The position numbers and the translations under genes were made by a program. The notes under the pieces were generated by a model. That model had not been told where the DNA came from. It was given only the letters and a program-made list of their open reading frames with translations, and searched no databases. Shown in pieces: positions 10,336 through 21,860 of a stretch of DNA of 64,000 nt; position 1 is the first letter of the stretch, and each line of letters opens with the position of its first letter. This DNA comes from Asterias amurensis (taxonomy: Eukaryota > Echinodermata > Asteroidea > Forcipulatida > Asteriidae): contig NC_092659.1 of the NCBI RefSeq assembly GCF_032118995.1, positions 14,564,177-14,628,176 on the forward strand, written 5' to 3'.

Positions 10336-10679
10336 GTCGAGTTGGTCTTTGAAAAGCGCTTGTAACCGTTTGTTATAAAATGCATATGGTTAGAAAAAAA
10401 TGATTTAAAAGTAGAATACAATGATCCACACAAATTTGCCTCAAAAATGCGTGATTTTCCTTTTACTTTGCGAACTAACACGGTCGGCCATATAATAATG
10501 GGAGTCAAAAATTTGACTCCCATAAATGGCCGACCGTGTTAGTCGACAAAGTAAAAGGAAAACCACGTAATTTCGAGTGATACTTGTGTGGATCATTATA
10601 TTCTACTTTAAAAATATCTATCTAACCATATGCGTTTCATAACAAACGGTTTCAAACACTTTTCAAAGACCAACTCGAC
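10336..10679. repeat. Fold-back element, about 170-bp arms
   Basis: GTCGAGTTGGTCTTTGAAAA at the left is the inverse of TTTTCAAAGACCAACTCGAC at the right. The arms stay complementary through ACGGTCGGCCAT up to a centre at about 10510 (GGGAGTCAAAAATTTGACTC). Half-copies of the same family occur at 15966-16088, 23490-23595 and 45335-45440. Confidence 0.85.
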
Positions 10680-11080
10680 CGATCCAAGGCAACCGTATTT
10701 AAAAATAAGTCAGTTGTTTTGAAAACCGTGACGAAAACGAAAACGGTTCAAGTTGTGATAGGGACTTGGTTTTGTTGTTTTTTGTCGCTTCGCATTTTTT
10801 TTGAGAGATTTGATTTTGTCTCAACTTTGACTGTCATTAAAATTTTGATTATTTGGAGGATCAAAATCATGGAAGATTGACTTAACAATTAAGATCTCAG
10901 ATTAAAACTAATAATTTTTCCAGTAGTATAGTTTTTTCATTATACGGTTACACCGATTTACATAAAATTTAGCTTAAAGTTACTTAAGGGGGCACCGATG
11001 TCGTGATCACAGCGAGTCTGGCCATACATCACATTCTGAACTGGATAATGGATTACAACATTTCCAACAACACTATAGCT

Positions 11081-11408
11081 TTAAAGGGTGTATGTACTTT
11101 TTGTAGGACAAAAAACACAATGTCCACAGATTTACACTAAACTTACACAGTTCGAAGATAATGATAGTAGAAAGCTTCCCTGAAAGTATTACGTGCTGAG
11201 GTGCTGTAGTTTTTACGTAATGAGTAAAACAAAATTATGTTAGGCATTTACAAACGTATTTTCATAACATTGTTTTACTCATTTCTCAAAAACTACAGCA
11301 CCTCAGTAAGTAATATTTGAAGGGAAGCTTTCCACTATCATTATCTTCAAACCCTGTAAGTTTAATGTAAATCTATGGACATCTTGAAAAAGTACCCAAA
11401 TCCTTTAA
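11081..11408. mobile_element. TTAA-flanked fold-back MITE family C
   Basis: TTAAAGGGTGTATGTACTTT opens and AAAAAGTACCCAAATCCTTT plus TTAA closes the element. Long subterminal inversions pair AGAAAGCTTCCCT with AGGGAAGCTTTCC and CTGAGGTGCTGTAGTTTTT with its inverse at about 11290. No coding sequence. Confidence 0.8.
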
Positions 11409-11640
11409 GTTGAGCTTGATGTGGTCATGCCTGAACTATATGTGAAACGTAACCGATTATCCCGAGAAATATTTCCATCTTCAAAAGTTGCTTCAAGAAA
11501 AAGGGTGTGTCACATTATACTCAGCATTGATTATATAAACCGTTAGGCTGCTATGTAACATATTATTTTAATGTTAACTGAATACCCATTTTATAATTAT
11601 ATTTGTCAAAATAAATTTATAAGCGAAGGGAGTACTTTTG

Positions 11641-11963
11641 GGGGCACTGGACACTATTGGTATTTACACAAAACAAGCATTAGCATAAAACTTACATGAA
11701 AACAAGAAATGGAGAGCTGTTGATAGTATAAAACATTGTGGGAAATGGCTCCCTCGGAAGTTACGTAGTATTCGAGAAAGAAGTAATTTTCCACTAAAAT
11801 ATTTCAATTTGATTTCGAGACTTGTAATTTTTAGCTCCCGAAATCAAGCATATGAAAGCACACAACTTCGTGTGTCGAGGGTGTTTTTTCTTCCGCTATT
11901 ATCTCGCAACTTCGACGAGTTCAAATTTTCACAGGTTTGTTATAGTGTTCAGTGCCTTTAAAG
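11641..11963 (+). mobile_element. MITE family A, copy 5 (diverged)
   Basis: GGGGCACTGGACACTATTGG opens and GTTCAGTGCCTTTAA closes. The internal region keeps the GCTCCCTCGGAAG and CACACAACTTCGTGTG landmarks, but the right subterminal part is deleted. Confidence 0.7.
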
Positions 11964-13195
11964 TTAAGTGCCTTAAACGAAATAAACGCAGTTTTGAAAT
12001 TATTTTAATTGGAAAATTGCATCATTCTTATCACAGGCCGCGTGGCCACTTCAAGATGATGGCTATCACTTGACTGGTTCGGGCTGATGGCTCAAATCAA
12101 CTGTCACCTATCGGTATTCCTGGGGCTGATAATGAGGTGTACACCTTCACAGTCCGTAGGGATGTAAGCATGGGTATTATCCACTGACCGTAAGAGCAGG
12201 AAGGCACTGCTTTACACATTTTTAACGAACCAGTTATGGTTATAAAGTTCCTTGCTATAGGGTTAAAAGTGCCATGATCGTGACTCAAACCCACACTATG
12301 CTGCTGACAACATGGCTTAGCTTTGCCACAACACGCCACTTGCACTCGATAACAATCTCTGTGCGTTCAAATATAGCTGATCTCCATCAGCATTTTTTTT
12401 TAGTGAGGCACAAAAACTAAAGTAGTCTCACGTGCGGGGTTGTGCGCTGCAAAAACTGGGGTGTTGTAATGGACACCGTCCGTGTTGTCACCATAACATA
12501 CCGAAGAGAGAATTAAAAGTAATCTTAAAGGGTGTTAAAATAGCACAAATGGAAATGGGTGTTATTTTGACACCATATTTTGGAAATGTTGATTCTTTTG
12601 CAGGTATCTGTATGTGACCACACACTCATGGTTTCATTTAAACACACATGGAAGGGGTGTTGCGCAACATTTCCGATCGCGTTTTGGGGTAGGCCCACAC
12701 TACATTTTTAAAAAGAGATAACTACCGTTACAGTTAAAAAGGAAAGCGTTTAACCATCAGCGTTGAACCAGTTACGGGCGCTTTTAATAAGGGAATAAAA
12801 GGGTAGCGACGACTTCTTAAACGGCCGTTTAAAACCGGCAGGGTCGTTGCCGTGTGATAAAGGCCCGTGCCGTTCAGTTCATGAACATAACAATAAACTC
12901 AAAGTCATTTCTGTCCCCACATCCCCAGGTACCCCCAAGTGTGGTTTTGCATTATATTAGGCCTACGTTGGTTTCGTTTTATACAAGCAGCAACACGTCA
13001 ACACGTGTTCGATACAAATTTTCCAACTGGTTGTTTATATCCACAGAGAAACTGACTGAGTTAATTGAAAACCCCCAAAAATGGGTTGAGCAAAGAAAAA
13101 TGTACAAGAGCGGGATTAGGACTAATGACCTTTGGTTTAACATGCAGGCGCTTTTCAGGGCTTATAACCTTTGAGATATTTTCCCTCCATGATAA
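11964..13195. other. Intergenic stretch, no gene seen
   Basis: There are several frames of 60-106 codons on both strands, none with recognisable motifs or paired splice sites. A TAAAGGCCCGTG motif near 12860 resembles the end of the TAAGGCC MITE. Confidence 0.45.
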
Positions 13196-13199
13196 CCTT

Positions 13200-13340
13200 G
13201 ACTCCTATAAACCACGCGGGCAGTTGTGATTGGTTCGGCGGTCTGTATGCAAACAAAAAAGTTTGCAAGGAGTATGTGGGTGTTGACGGCAACATTGCAC
13301 CAGGCAGGGCCTGGCTTTTTCGCTCGGCCCGGGTAGTGCT
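13200..13340 (+). promoter_or_regulatory. Candidate promoter region of RNF213-like gene
   Basis: CCTATAAACC at 13204-13213 is a TATA-like motif, followed by an inverted CCAAT (GATTGG) near 13230 and a locally GC-rich stretch (GGCAGGGCCTGG, GCTCGGCCCGGG) unlike the AT-rich surroundings. It lies just ahead of the inferred 5' UTR exon. The assignment is positional and weak. Confidence 0.3.
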
Positions 13341-13678
13341 GTGCTGTGTTGTTGAGCATTGACGCAGAGGAGAGCTAGAGGAGCGGAGCGAGTGTGTTTA
13401 TTCATGGGGAGTTCGTGGGTATGTTGTGTGACTTTTCAACTGAGACGGGAAACGGTGAACTCACATAGACTATGAGAAGACGTTACTAAATATCATACCC
13501 TTCAAACAGTGTTAGAATGTTTCGTGATCCATCTTTAACATTGGCCACAGTCCAGACGTTTTGACACGCGGCCCTGTCCACCCTATTTAGAGTCAGACAA
13601 TATTCAAGCTCAGTATACTTCAACCACTCATGCGGTACATCATCTACTTTACGCGTTGTTGGTTACATGAGACATGAG
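13340..13678 (+). other. RNF213: Inferred 5' UTR exon of RNF213-like gene (left end undetermined)
   Basis: A donor GACATGAG|GTAAGC at 13679 pairs with the acceptor TTTCCTCCACAG ending at 13920, giving a 242-bp intron just upstream of the ATG-containing exon. No coding frame is needed. The left boundary is a guess based on the GC-rich segment. Confidence 0.4.
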
Positions 13679-13920
13679 GTAAGCTTTACAACTTTTGTCT
13701 TGAAATTAATTTAATCTATTACAAAATTGCTCACCGTGATTCACCGGGATGCTCTCAGCTTAAACCCCGACCGTCGAAGTGGTTCAAGAAGAAGCGTTTT
13801 TTAGTTGATCCCAATTGCTCTACGGTAGTTCGTACAAATAACTCTTTCATTTTCCTAAATTTGAAAGGCGTGTGTAATGTTATAACCATGTAATGATGTT
13901 CTGTTTCATTTCCTCCACAG

Positions 13921-14045
13921 GAACTGTCACTAGTGATTTGAGTTCGAATTAATATACAATGGCGTCACATTTGGGTGAGGCCGTGGTTTACCCCCCGGTC
14001 AACAAAACGGCAGCAAGAACAATCGAACCGGCTGCAAAAAGAGGG
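13921..14045 (+). CDS. RNF213: RNF213-like, first coding exon (ATG at 13959)
   Basis: Starts after acceptor CCTCCACAG; ATG at 13959 in context ACAATGG; 29 codons; donor GGG|GTAAGT at 14046, phase 0. The peptide begins MASHLGEAVVYPPVNKTAA and has no hydrophobic segment. Joining it to the next recognised exon 12.2 kb away is phase-compatible, but no homology supports the link. It could instead begin another transcript. Confidence 0.5.
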
Positions 14046-14990
14046 GTAAGTTAAATTCAATTAGATTCAAAGTAATTTAGGATTTTCTCACGACTGCATG
14101 ATTTATAATATAAAGCCATCTACTGAAGATTACAATTTTTTTTTTTAGCATTAAGTTGGCCAAATAATAAAAAGAAATTGTTAAAAAAATGATTAAGCTT
14201 CAACTTCGCAGAGCCTTCCTGACAAAATCCAGCCTCATATTTCACTGAAATCAAGTTGCCAGAGGAGCTTGGAGTCAATACATTGGGGGTTCAGGAAAAC
14301 AGTGGATAATCAGGAATTTACATGTATAAGAAACACCTTTGATCAAAATTGTCGATACTTTTGTAATCGTTCGATTGCCCTGTGTGCGTTCCATACTTTA
14401 CGATTGCTCATCCGGGGAAAGTCCCCGAGCACGAAACTTCATGAAAAATTGTGACAAACAAGTGAGTAATAAAGGTCAAATGAGCGTACATGATCATGAT
14501 CCCTGTGTGCAGCCTGTGCTTATTTTATTCGTCCTCGTTCATTTGGCCGCTATGTTGCGGGTGATGATGTGGTATTGAAAAGAAAGAAAAAAAAGTCGCC
14601 ACGCAGCTTGTGGTGCAATATTGCTTAGTATACAGTGCTTTATACACCGTAATGGTAAAACCTAAATTAATATGAACAACGTTTTGATCAATTTGCTTCA
14701 TTTAGTCTTAAGAATTATTCGACACAGTCTAGTTAGTATTTTTTTAAGGCATTCAATGAACTTAAAATTGTTGGCTCATATTTTCTTGATTTTTCTAAAT
14801 ATGTTAATACCATGTAATTGACCATGATCTTGTTAAATTTACCTCTGCAATGGAGATACCTGATACCGCAAGCACGGACATGATAGTTTGATGCATGGAA
14901 GAAAATCACGCATACAAACAATGAAAGCTGTCGCAGTGTTGCATTACATCATGCATGTAGCCTGCGCATACATAAAGATCTACATGTAAA
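14046..14990. other. Start of the 12.2-kb intron, no feature recognised
   Basis: AT-rich sequence without recognisable repeats or paired splice signals. The open frames are short and without motifs. Confidence 0.4.
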
Positions 14991-14997
14991 CTACATG

Positions 14998-15580
14998 TGG
15001 GAGGGAACAAATACTATGACTGGCTTGTTGAGTTATCGGTACCGTCAAAATTGTAATTAAACTGATTGCCTGGCTTTGCACACGAATTTGTCAGAGAAAA
15101 TGTTCTGGACTGAAAATAATGTGTACGTTAAAGAGTAAATAGGTTTTGAGGTACATGTACAATGTATGAGGAAACAAATACTATGAATGGCTTGTTGAGT
15201 TATCACTACCGTCAAAATTGTAACTAACTGATGACCTGGCTTTGCAGGTGTATTTGTCTGAGAAAGTAATACGTTGTTCTGGACTGAAAATAATGTGTAC
15301 GTTAAAGAGTAAATAGGTTTTGAGGTACATGTACAAAACAATGTATGAGGAAACAAATACTATGAATGGCTCGTTGACTTATCACTACCGTCAAAATTGT
15401 AACTAACTGATGACCTGGCTTTGCAGGTGTATTTGTATGAGAAAGTAATACGTTGTTCTGGACTTAAAATAGTTTGTACTTTAAAGAGTAAATAGGTTTT
15501 GAGGTACATGTATGAGTGAACAAATACTATGAATGGCTTGTTGAGTTATCACTACCATCAAAATTGTAACTAACTCTTGA
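14998..15580 (+). repeat. Tandem repeat, about 175-bp unit, 3.4 copies
   Basis: Units begin near 14998, 15166, 15343 and 15512 (partial). Each carries CAAATACTATGAATGGCTTG, ACCTGGCTTTGCAGGTGTAT and AGAGTAAATAGGTTTTGAGG. Each unit contains a GCAG|GTGTAT acceptor-like motif, but the frames are not open across units. Confidence 0.85.
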
Positions 15581-15839
15581 GCTCGCTGATCCTTACAACA
15601 ACTGAAAATGCACAATAAACAACACAATCTAGTCGGAAAAGCTACATACACAATGTTTGAAAAGCATGAGAAAAAAGAGAAGAGCTTAAACAGGGAAGAG
15701 ATGTGTTTTCATAAGTTTTTTACATCGGTCTGTGGATTTAGTGGCTTTAATGAAAGAAGGGATGTTGTGGCCATTCTGTGGATATACGATAATGTTATCA
15801 TAACAGTTAGGTGAAAGAAATTGCATTCCTACTTGTTAA

Positions 15840-16088
15840 TTGAAGTATGAATACACCAAGTGAGGATACCGATCTTTGTTATTACCAAAAGCATGCCCTG
15901 CCTTTACAATATTAAATGAATCAATATTCAACTTCTGAAATTTCAAATTGATAATTCGTTCAATAGGAAGGAAAACCATGCAATTTCGAGGCATATTTGT
16001 GTGGATCATTATGTTCTACTTTCAAAACATCTTTCGAACCATATGTATTTTAAAACAGACGGTTTTCAAATGCTTTTCATAGACCAAC
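15840..16088 (+). mobile_element. Remnants: MITE family A end and half fold-back
   Basis: 15848-15910 matches the right end of family A (ACACCAAGTGAGGATACC, then CCCTGCCTTTA). 15966-16088 matches one arm of the fold-back at 10336-10679 (GTGTGGATCATTATGTTCTA, then CATAGACCAAC). Confidence 0.6.
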
Positions 16089-16089
16089 T

Positions 16090-16475
16090 TTAAGGCAGTG
16101 GACACTATTGGTAATTGTCAAAGACTAGCCTTCACAGTTGGTGTATCTCAACATATGCATAAAATAAGAAACCTGAGAAAATTTGAGCTCAATCGATCGT
16201 CGAAGTTGCGAGATAATAATGAAAGAAAAAAACACCCTTGTAACGCGAAGTTGCGTGCGTTTAGATGGTTGATTTCGAGACCTCAATTTCTAAACTTGAG
16301 GTCTTGAAATCAAATTCGTGGAAAATTACTCCTTTCTCAAAAACTATGGCACTTCAGAGGGAGCCGTTTCTCACAATGTTTTATACCATCAACATCTCCC
16401 CATTACTCGTCACCAAGAAAGGTTTTATGCTAATAATTATTTTAAGTAATTACCAATAGTGTCCACTGCCTTTAA
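16090..16475 (-). mobile_element. MITE family A, copy 6 (full length)
   Basis: TTAA at 16090-16093 and 16472-16475; terminal repeats AAGGCAGTGGACACTATTGG and CCAATAGTGTCCACTGCC are both intact. At 386 bp it is one of the best-preserved copies and serves as a reference for the family. Confidence 0.9.
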
Positions 16476-16721
16476 TTTTAGTAAGTATTTACCAATAAGC
16501 ATAGGTGGCTTCATATTGGTATCGGGAACCGTTTACAAGTGGTTTACTGCTATGGTAAAGTTTCCAACCTAATCAAACGACTATAGAGTGTTAAGGTCCT
16601 GATGTGACATATTTTTCAATAATGACATTTCCTTTAGTTTTTATTCCTGCAATTTATTCGCCAAGAGCGTTGTTATTTTAACACCACAGGTTTTTATTTG
16701 CACTTGGAATAAAACATATTA

Positions 16722-16890
16722 TTTAGTTTCACCCTTTATATCGATGTGTGTTTATAAGCGCTGCATACTCGGTACTTTCTCAGAGTTCGGTGAAAAAATC
16801 ACTGGCATATTACTCGGGTTGTTTTTCAACCCCACGCCCTTTGCCAATAGATGTTTTACCAACTATAGACTGCCAAGATTGCCCAGTAGC
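16722..16890 (-). mobile_element. Decayed tRNA-derived SINE
   Basis: Shares GATGTGTGTTTATAAGCGCT, TACTCGGTACTTTCTCAGAG and an ATTACTCGGG tail motif with the minus SINE at 2262-2402. Box B is eroded. Confidence 0.45.
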
Positions 16891-18248
16891 TAAATGTAGT
16901 TCGAATCCTGACATTGATAATGTTGACAACATGCTACAGTGTAATATAAATGGACCCCTTACTACATGGTATGAAAATGATAGGGCCTATACTTCCCATT
17001 CTAACAAATCATACTAAAACCACCCTTGGTCAGTCTCACTCTTTCGACAAACTCAATGTTAATGTTAGGGGCACTCAACTAAAAAGTCTAGTTTAGAAGT
17101 TGACAATAACCTCACATGGAAATTGTACAGGAATTTATGTAAATCTATTGTCCAAAGTAGGAATAGGCATGCAGTCAACAGTCGTTTAATTGACATGCTT
17201 CACAAAAGGACCACTCAATCTTCTTGGATTACTGTTTGAAAGGGGGAATTTCTCAGACTGCAGAAAAGATGTACACGGGTTGTCTCAAATGATTTTGATA
17301 TATAAACATTCTTGGTTAAAGACATGTTAAATTAATCTTTTCAAACCTTAGAACAATTTTTTTTATTTATTTAGCCTGTTTTTTTTATCAATGTGGTGTT
17401 CACAGGCTTGCTCCAAGTGACTATTTTATGACTTAACTTAAAAAATTAACCCCGATAGTTAGTCATGGTAATACAAGAAATTCACACTTCTATTAAATGT
17501 TGAGTGTTTAAGTTCTAAAGTTTGGAAAAATATTCCTTTTTTTTCTATCCGAAATTTCTCCTCCACTTACAACTTTAAAGGTTTATGACACTGTACGCTA
17601 GGTAGTTATCATTTTTGTTCTTTGAAAGCAATATTATAACAGTCGTCACTGTTTTTCGTTGTTGGGGTTTTCAATTAAAAAAAAAAAAATGGGGAATAAA
17701 TTAACTTACAAGGTGAAATGGATGTTGTTCTATAACCCTACAATTTTTAAACGTTTGTTCCTGATTTTCACCACAAGGAAACCCTACTTGTATTATTACT
17801 TTTAAATATATGTGACACTCCAACTGTGAGGTCAAAATGAGCAAATCTAATAAAGGAAAATACCATGAACGATTGAATGACTTATCCCTTGTGTTCACGT
17901 ATAAATTGTACTAGTAATAACCCATTAACTCTGAACAAAGACCGTATTTCCCGCCAAAAACTCCTGGTCGGTCGCCATTTTACGACCGAACCCTTCAAAC
18001 GAATTAATTATATAAAAAAGAATAAACCTTATGAATAACTAATCGAGGGTTTATTTAAACTATAAAATGGTAACTCAAAGGCAACAATTATTTACAAAGC
18101 ATAAACTTTCGTTTCACTTCTACAAAAATCAAATAGCACAACGATGTATACGGTACTAGTTGTAGCAGTATGCCATAAGCAGACTGACTCAAGTCTAGTG
18201 TTTACTTCCCATAGTGCATTGTACCACCTTATAACATGGCCGCCCGCA
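16891..18248. other. Intronic stretch, no gene seen
   Basis: AT-rich, with poly-T and poly-A tracts and no recognisable element. The part at 17930-18240 directly left of the LTR is likely the pre-insertion flank or an undetected part of the LTR element. Confidence 0.4.
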
Positions 18249-18323
18249 TGTAACAGTCAAGTCTCATTATCTGGAGTAAAGCTTGACTTATAATCATAAC
18301 ATACGAAGTTGTATCTTCTTACA
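18249..18323 (+). repeat. Candidate short 5' LTR of gypsy (mag-type) element
   Basis: TGTAACAGTCAAG to TCTTCTTACA: 75 bp with TGTAA/TTACA ends, directly followed by TGGTGTCAGAGTAACCC, the usual form and position of a primer-binding site, 20 bp before gag. Short LTRs (about 77 bp) are known for mag elements. No matching 3' LTR was found, so the left edge is unconfirmed. Confidence 0.5.
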
Positions 18324-18343
18324 TGGTGTCAGAGTAACCCACA

Positions 18344-20195
18344 ATGGCCACTTTTGGATCTATCGGTGAGTTTTTCATCAAAAAGGAAACGTGGTTGATG
18401 TACACGGACCGCCTTGGCGAATATTGTACGGCCAACAACATAACGGACTCCACACGAAAACGGGCAATCCTAAACTCCGTCGTTGGATCACAGACGTACA
18501 AGCTTATCAGCGATCTTCTTGCTCCAAAGAAACCAAACCAAGCTACATACATCAAACTGGTAGACACATTGGAGAAGCATTTCAAGCCTACAAAGTCTAG
18601 CATTATCACACGTTTCCAGTTCGACAGCCGATACCGACGGTCCGGTGAAACGATTGCTGACTATCTAGCAGCCCTGCGTGCACTCGCCAGCGACTGCAAC
18701 TACGGACAAAAGCTTGATGAGATGCTGAGAGATCGGCTGGTTTGTGGTGTGCAGGATGAACGGATCCAGAAATCCCTGCTCTCCCAACCAGAGGATAAAC
18801 TTTACCTCAAACGGACAGTGGAACTTGCACAATCAATGCAGCTTGCAGGTGACCAGGCTAAAATGCTGACAGCCAGTGCCACCACACAATCCAGTCCCAG
18901 CATCAATGCTTTTCGAAAGAAACAAGCTCAACGGTCGAACACAGGTCAGTCCAATCATCATCAACAATCATATGGTACCAAACCAACACAGCAACAAGAT
19001 CAAAGGCCCAGACGACCTTGTGGAAATTGTGGAACTTTCCACAAGCGGCGAGAATGCCCCGCCTACGGCAAAACTTGCCGCAAGTGTAACAAACTGAATC
19101 ATTACGGTGATTACTGCAGAGGCAGCCGCCGAATTCACACCGTTAACCCCGAATCTTACTCAGAGGAGGAAGCCTCAATCGCCGATGATCAGGAACTGTT
19201 CCACATTAGAGCTCTCGACAACACCAACTTGAACTTAAAGCACGATATCCACGCCACACTTATAATAAATGGCACACACGTTCCCATCCAACTAGACACA
19301 GGTGCACGCTGTAACGTCCTACCAATAAAGATACTTAACGTCATTGCACCGCCAAAATCTATCGACAATACTAAGCCTACTACACTTGTAGCATATGGAG
19401 GGAATGAGCTCAAGACAATCGGCCGAGCCACACTGCCATGCAACATCGAGTCATCACAAACACACCATAATATGATTGACTTTCACATCGTAGACTCGCG
19501 AGTGAAAGCAATCCTGGGATTGACCGATTGCCTTCGACTAGGCCTGCTGTCAGTTAACAACAACATCGTGTATCACGTCGCAACCGACTCAACATCTACA
19601 CAGCTCTTTACAGACTACAAAGACCTGTTCGACGGCTCCCTCGGGTCACTATCTGTAATCTACTCCATGACCATCGACCCTAACGCCACACCAGTTGTTC
19701 GCCCCCCACGACGCATTCCAGCAGCAATGCAAGACAAGGTCAAGTCTGAACTGAAACGCATGACTACCCTCGCTGTAATCACTCCGGTCTCGGAACCAAC
19801 AGACTGGGTGTCCTCCATGGTCGCAACTCATAAGAAAAACACCGAAGAGATTCGCTTATGCATCGACCCTCGCGACCTTAACAAAGCTCTAAAGCGCCCG
19901 CACCACCCTACACGAACAATAGAGGAAGTTGCGGCACAGATGGATGGTGTCACTGTTTTCTCAGTGCTCGACGCTAAACGTTCCTTCTGGCAGATCCCCC
20001 TCGATTATCAGTCATCATTGCTAACTACTTTCAGCACACCACACGGCAGGTACCAGTTCCTCCGTATGCCCTATGGTATTTGTTCTGCCTCTGATGTATA
20101 CCAGAGAATCATGGAACAATTATTCGCTGATCTGCCATGCTCCATCATCGTAGATGACATACTAGTTGGTGGACGTAGCAAAGAAGAACATGATC
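18344..20195 (+). pseudogene. Gypsy gag-pol: Gag, zinc knuckles, protease, RT (broken)
   Basis: One open frame from the ATG in ACAATGG. Gag-like region (residues about 1-220) with RFQFDSRYRRSGETIADYLA; zinc-knuckle Cys/His cluster near CGNCGTFHKRRECPAYGKTC; aspartic protease LDTGARCNVLP; RT with RLCIDPRDLNKAL, VLDAKRSFWQIPLD and IIVDDILVGG (the usual Y before VDD is Ile). Just after EEHD at about 20195 roughly 100 bases of RT thumb are missing and the frame shifts. Typical retroelement polyprotein, not a host gene. Confidence 0.85.
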
Positions 20196-20692
20196 GAAGC
20201 ACAAGTATCATATGTCGGTCATGTATTCACCGCCACTGGCCTTCGGCCCGATCCAGCAAAAGTCAGTGCTATTACCGACACGCCCCCACCTGAGGACGTC
20301 ACTGCCCTACAACGCTTCCTTGGCATGGTGACATACCTGGCCAAGTTCATACCGAATCTAAGCGACTTAGCAGCCCCACTACGCGAGCTCACACATAACA
20401 ACGTCCACTGGTGCTGGTTAGACCGTCACAACGCAGTGTTTTTGGAAATCAAGGACAAGATCGCTCACGCACCGACACTCAAGTACTTCGACGTCAAGAA
20501 ACCAATCACAGTGACATGCGATGCCTCAAAGTTCGGCCTTTGTGCAGCTTGCTTGCAAGAGGGCGACCCCATAGTGTACGCCTCACGCACTATGACCGAC
20601 ACCGAACAACGGTATGCACAGATCGAGAAAGAACTGCCTGCTGTCGTGTTTGCCTGCACCAAGTTCCATGACTACATCTACGGTTATCGTTG
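20196..20692 (+). pseudogene. Gypsy pol continuation: RT thumb and RNase H
   Basis: Resumes one frame over with EAQVSYVGHVFTATGL, the conserved segment after the RT palm, then the connection LQRFLGMVTYLAKFIPNLSD and RNase H (TCDASKFGLCA, IEKELPAVVFAC). The frame ends at TGA after YIYGYR, where VIVETDHQPL continues in another frame. Confidence 0.8.
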
Positions 20693-20889
20693 AAACTGAT
20701 CACCAGCCATTGGTCACTATCGTCAAGAAGCCCCCGCTTAGCGCCCCTGCCCGGCTCCAACGCATGCTTCTTCGCTTGCAGAAATACAACATCACCCTTG
20801 TGTACAAAAAAGGAAAAAAACTTTTCATCGCAGACACTTTGTCACGCGCTCCATTGACAACCACTGATAACGACAACCTCGACCTGTAA
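20682..20889 (+). pseudogene. Gypsy RNase H C-terminus
   Basis: The frame with VIVETDHQPLVTI, RLQRMLLRLQKYN and IADTLSRAP is the standard end of gypsy RNase H, shifted relative to the preceding part by a small indel near 20685. Stop TAA at 20887-20889. Confidence 0.8.
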
Positions 20890-20892
20890 GTC

Positions 20893-21860
20893 ATGACCCT
20901 CCTACCAATCTCCGATACACGACTTGCACAGCTCAAAGCAGCAACTGCCCGCGATGCCACCATGCAACAACTAACTGATGTCATCAGTCGCGGATGGCCT
21001 TCACACATCAACAACGCCCCTCCGGATGCTCGCCCCTACTTCCCATTCAGAGAAGAACTGACCCTCGAACGCGGCGTCATTCTGAAGGGACAAAAGGCCA
21101 TCATTCCCAAGTCGCTTCGTACGGAATACACTAAACTATTGCATGAAGGTCACCCATATATCGAAGCTACCAAACGCAGAGCCAGAGATATAGTTTACTG
21201 GCCTTCAATGTGCATGGATATCGAACAGTCCGTCTCGGAATACAAAGTTTGCAACGCTACCAAAGCACACCAACAGAAAGAACCATCGAAAAGCTACCCA
21301 CCACCAAATCTTCCCTGGGAACATATCGGTGTTGACCTATTCCAATGGAACGGCATGGATTACCTAGCCCTTGGCGACTCATACTCCGGCTGGTTTGATT
21401 TTGCCTCGCTCGACGACACCTGTGCCTCCACAGTTATTGAGGTACTAAAGAGACAATTCTCCATTCATGGGATCCCCCGCATCGTCATCAGTGACAACGC
21501 ACGACAATTTGATTGCTTTGCCTTCAAACGGTTTGCACAGTCATGGGGTTTCCAACATACAACAAGTAGTCCCTATTACCCTCAGTCCAATGGACTCGCA
21601 GAAAGCTCCGTCAAGCGCGCCAAACTACTCCTGGAAAAGACAAAACGCGAGGATCCGACCTTTACCGGAACTTGCTGAACATTCGCAACATCCCAACCGA
21701 CCCCCAGCTTGGTTCACCTTCCCAACGTCTCATGTCACGGCGTCTTCGAACAACCATTCCCACCGCGACGCCCCTCCTCAAACCCAGCGTCAACACACGC
21801 GTCACGGCTCAGTTACATATGCGCCACCAGCAGCAGAAGTCTTCATACGACAAATCTGTA
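20893..21860 (+). pseudogene. Gypsy integrase (broken, zinc finger altered)
   Basis: ATG-headed frame to 21678: HEGHPYIEATKRRARDIVYW (His pair of the HHCC finger), then YKVC where CxxC is expected (first Cys is Tyr), core GVDLFQ (D), SDNARQFD (D), YYPQSNGLAESSVKRAK (E). Another frame continues LLNIRNIPTDPQLGSPSQRL and SRRLRTTIPTATPLL to about 21800, the usual integrase C-terminal region. It ends in satellite-like repeats rather than an LTR. Confidence 0.8.

Larger units (their letters stand above)
18249..21860 (+). mobile_element. Gypsy/Ty3 (mag/SURL lineage) retrotransposon, 3'-truncated
   Basis: Order: LTR, PBS, Gag, protease, reverse transcriptase, RNase H, integrase in one direction. The coding part is markedly richer in GC than the surrounding intron, so the insertion has not fully equilibrated. 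At least three frame breaks and loss of the 3' LTR make it inactive. It lies sense-oriented in the 12-kb RNF213-like intron and runs into a satellite block. Confidence 0.85.

Noticed and set aside
10336-10679. Hairpins as transcription terminators or riboswitches
   Set aside because: The genome is eukaryotic and these palindromes are dispersed fold-back elements with copies elsewhere in the window.
14998-15580. CRISPR-like or satellite array
   Set aside because: The units are about 175 bp direct tandem copies without spacer structure, in a eukaryotic intron: an ordinary tandem repeat.
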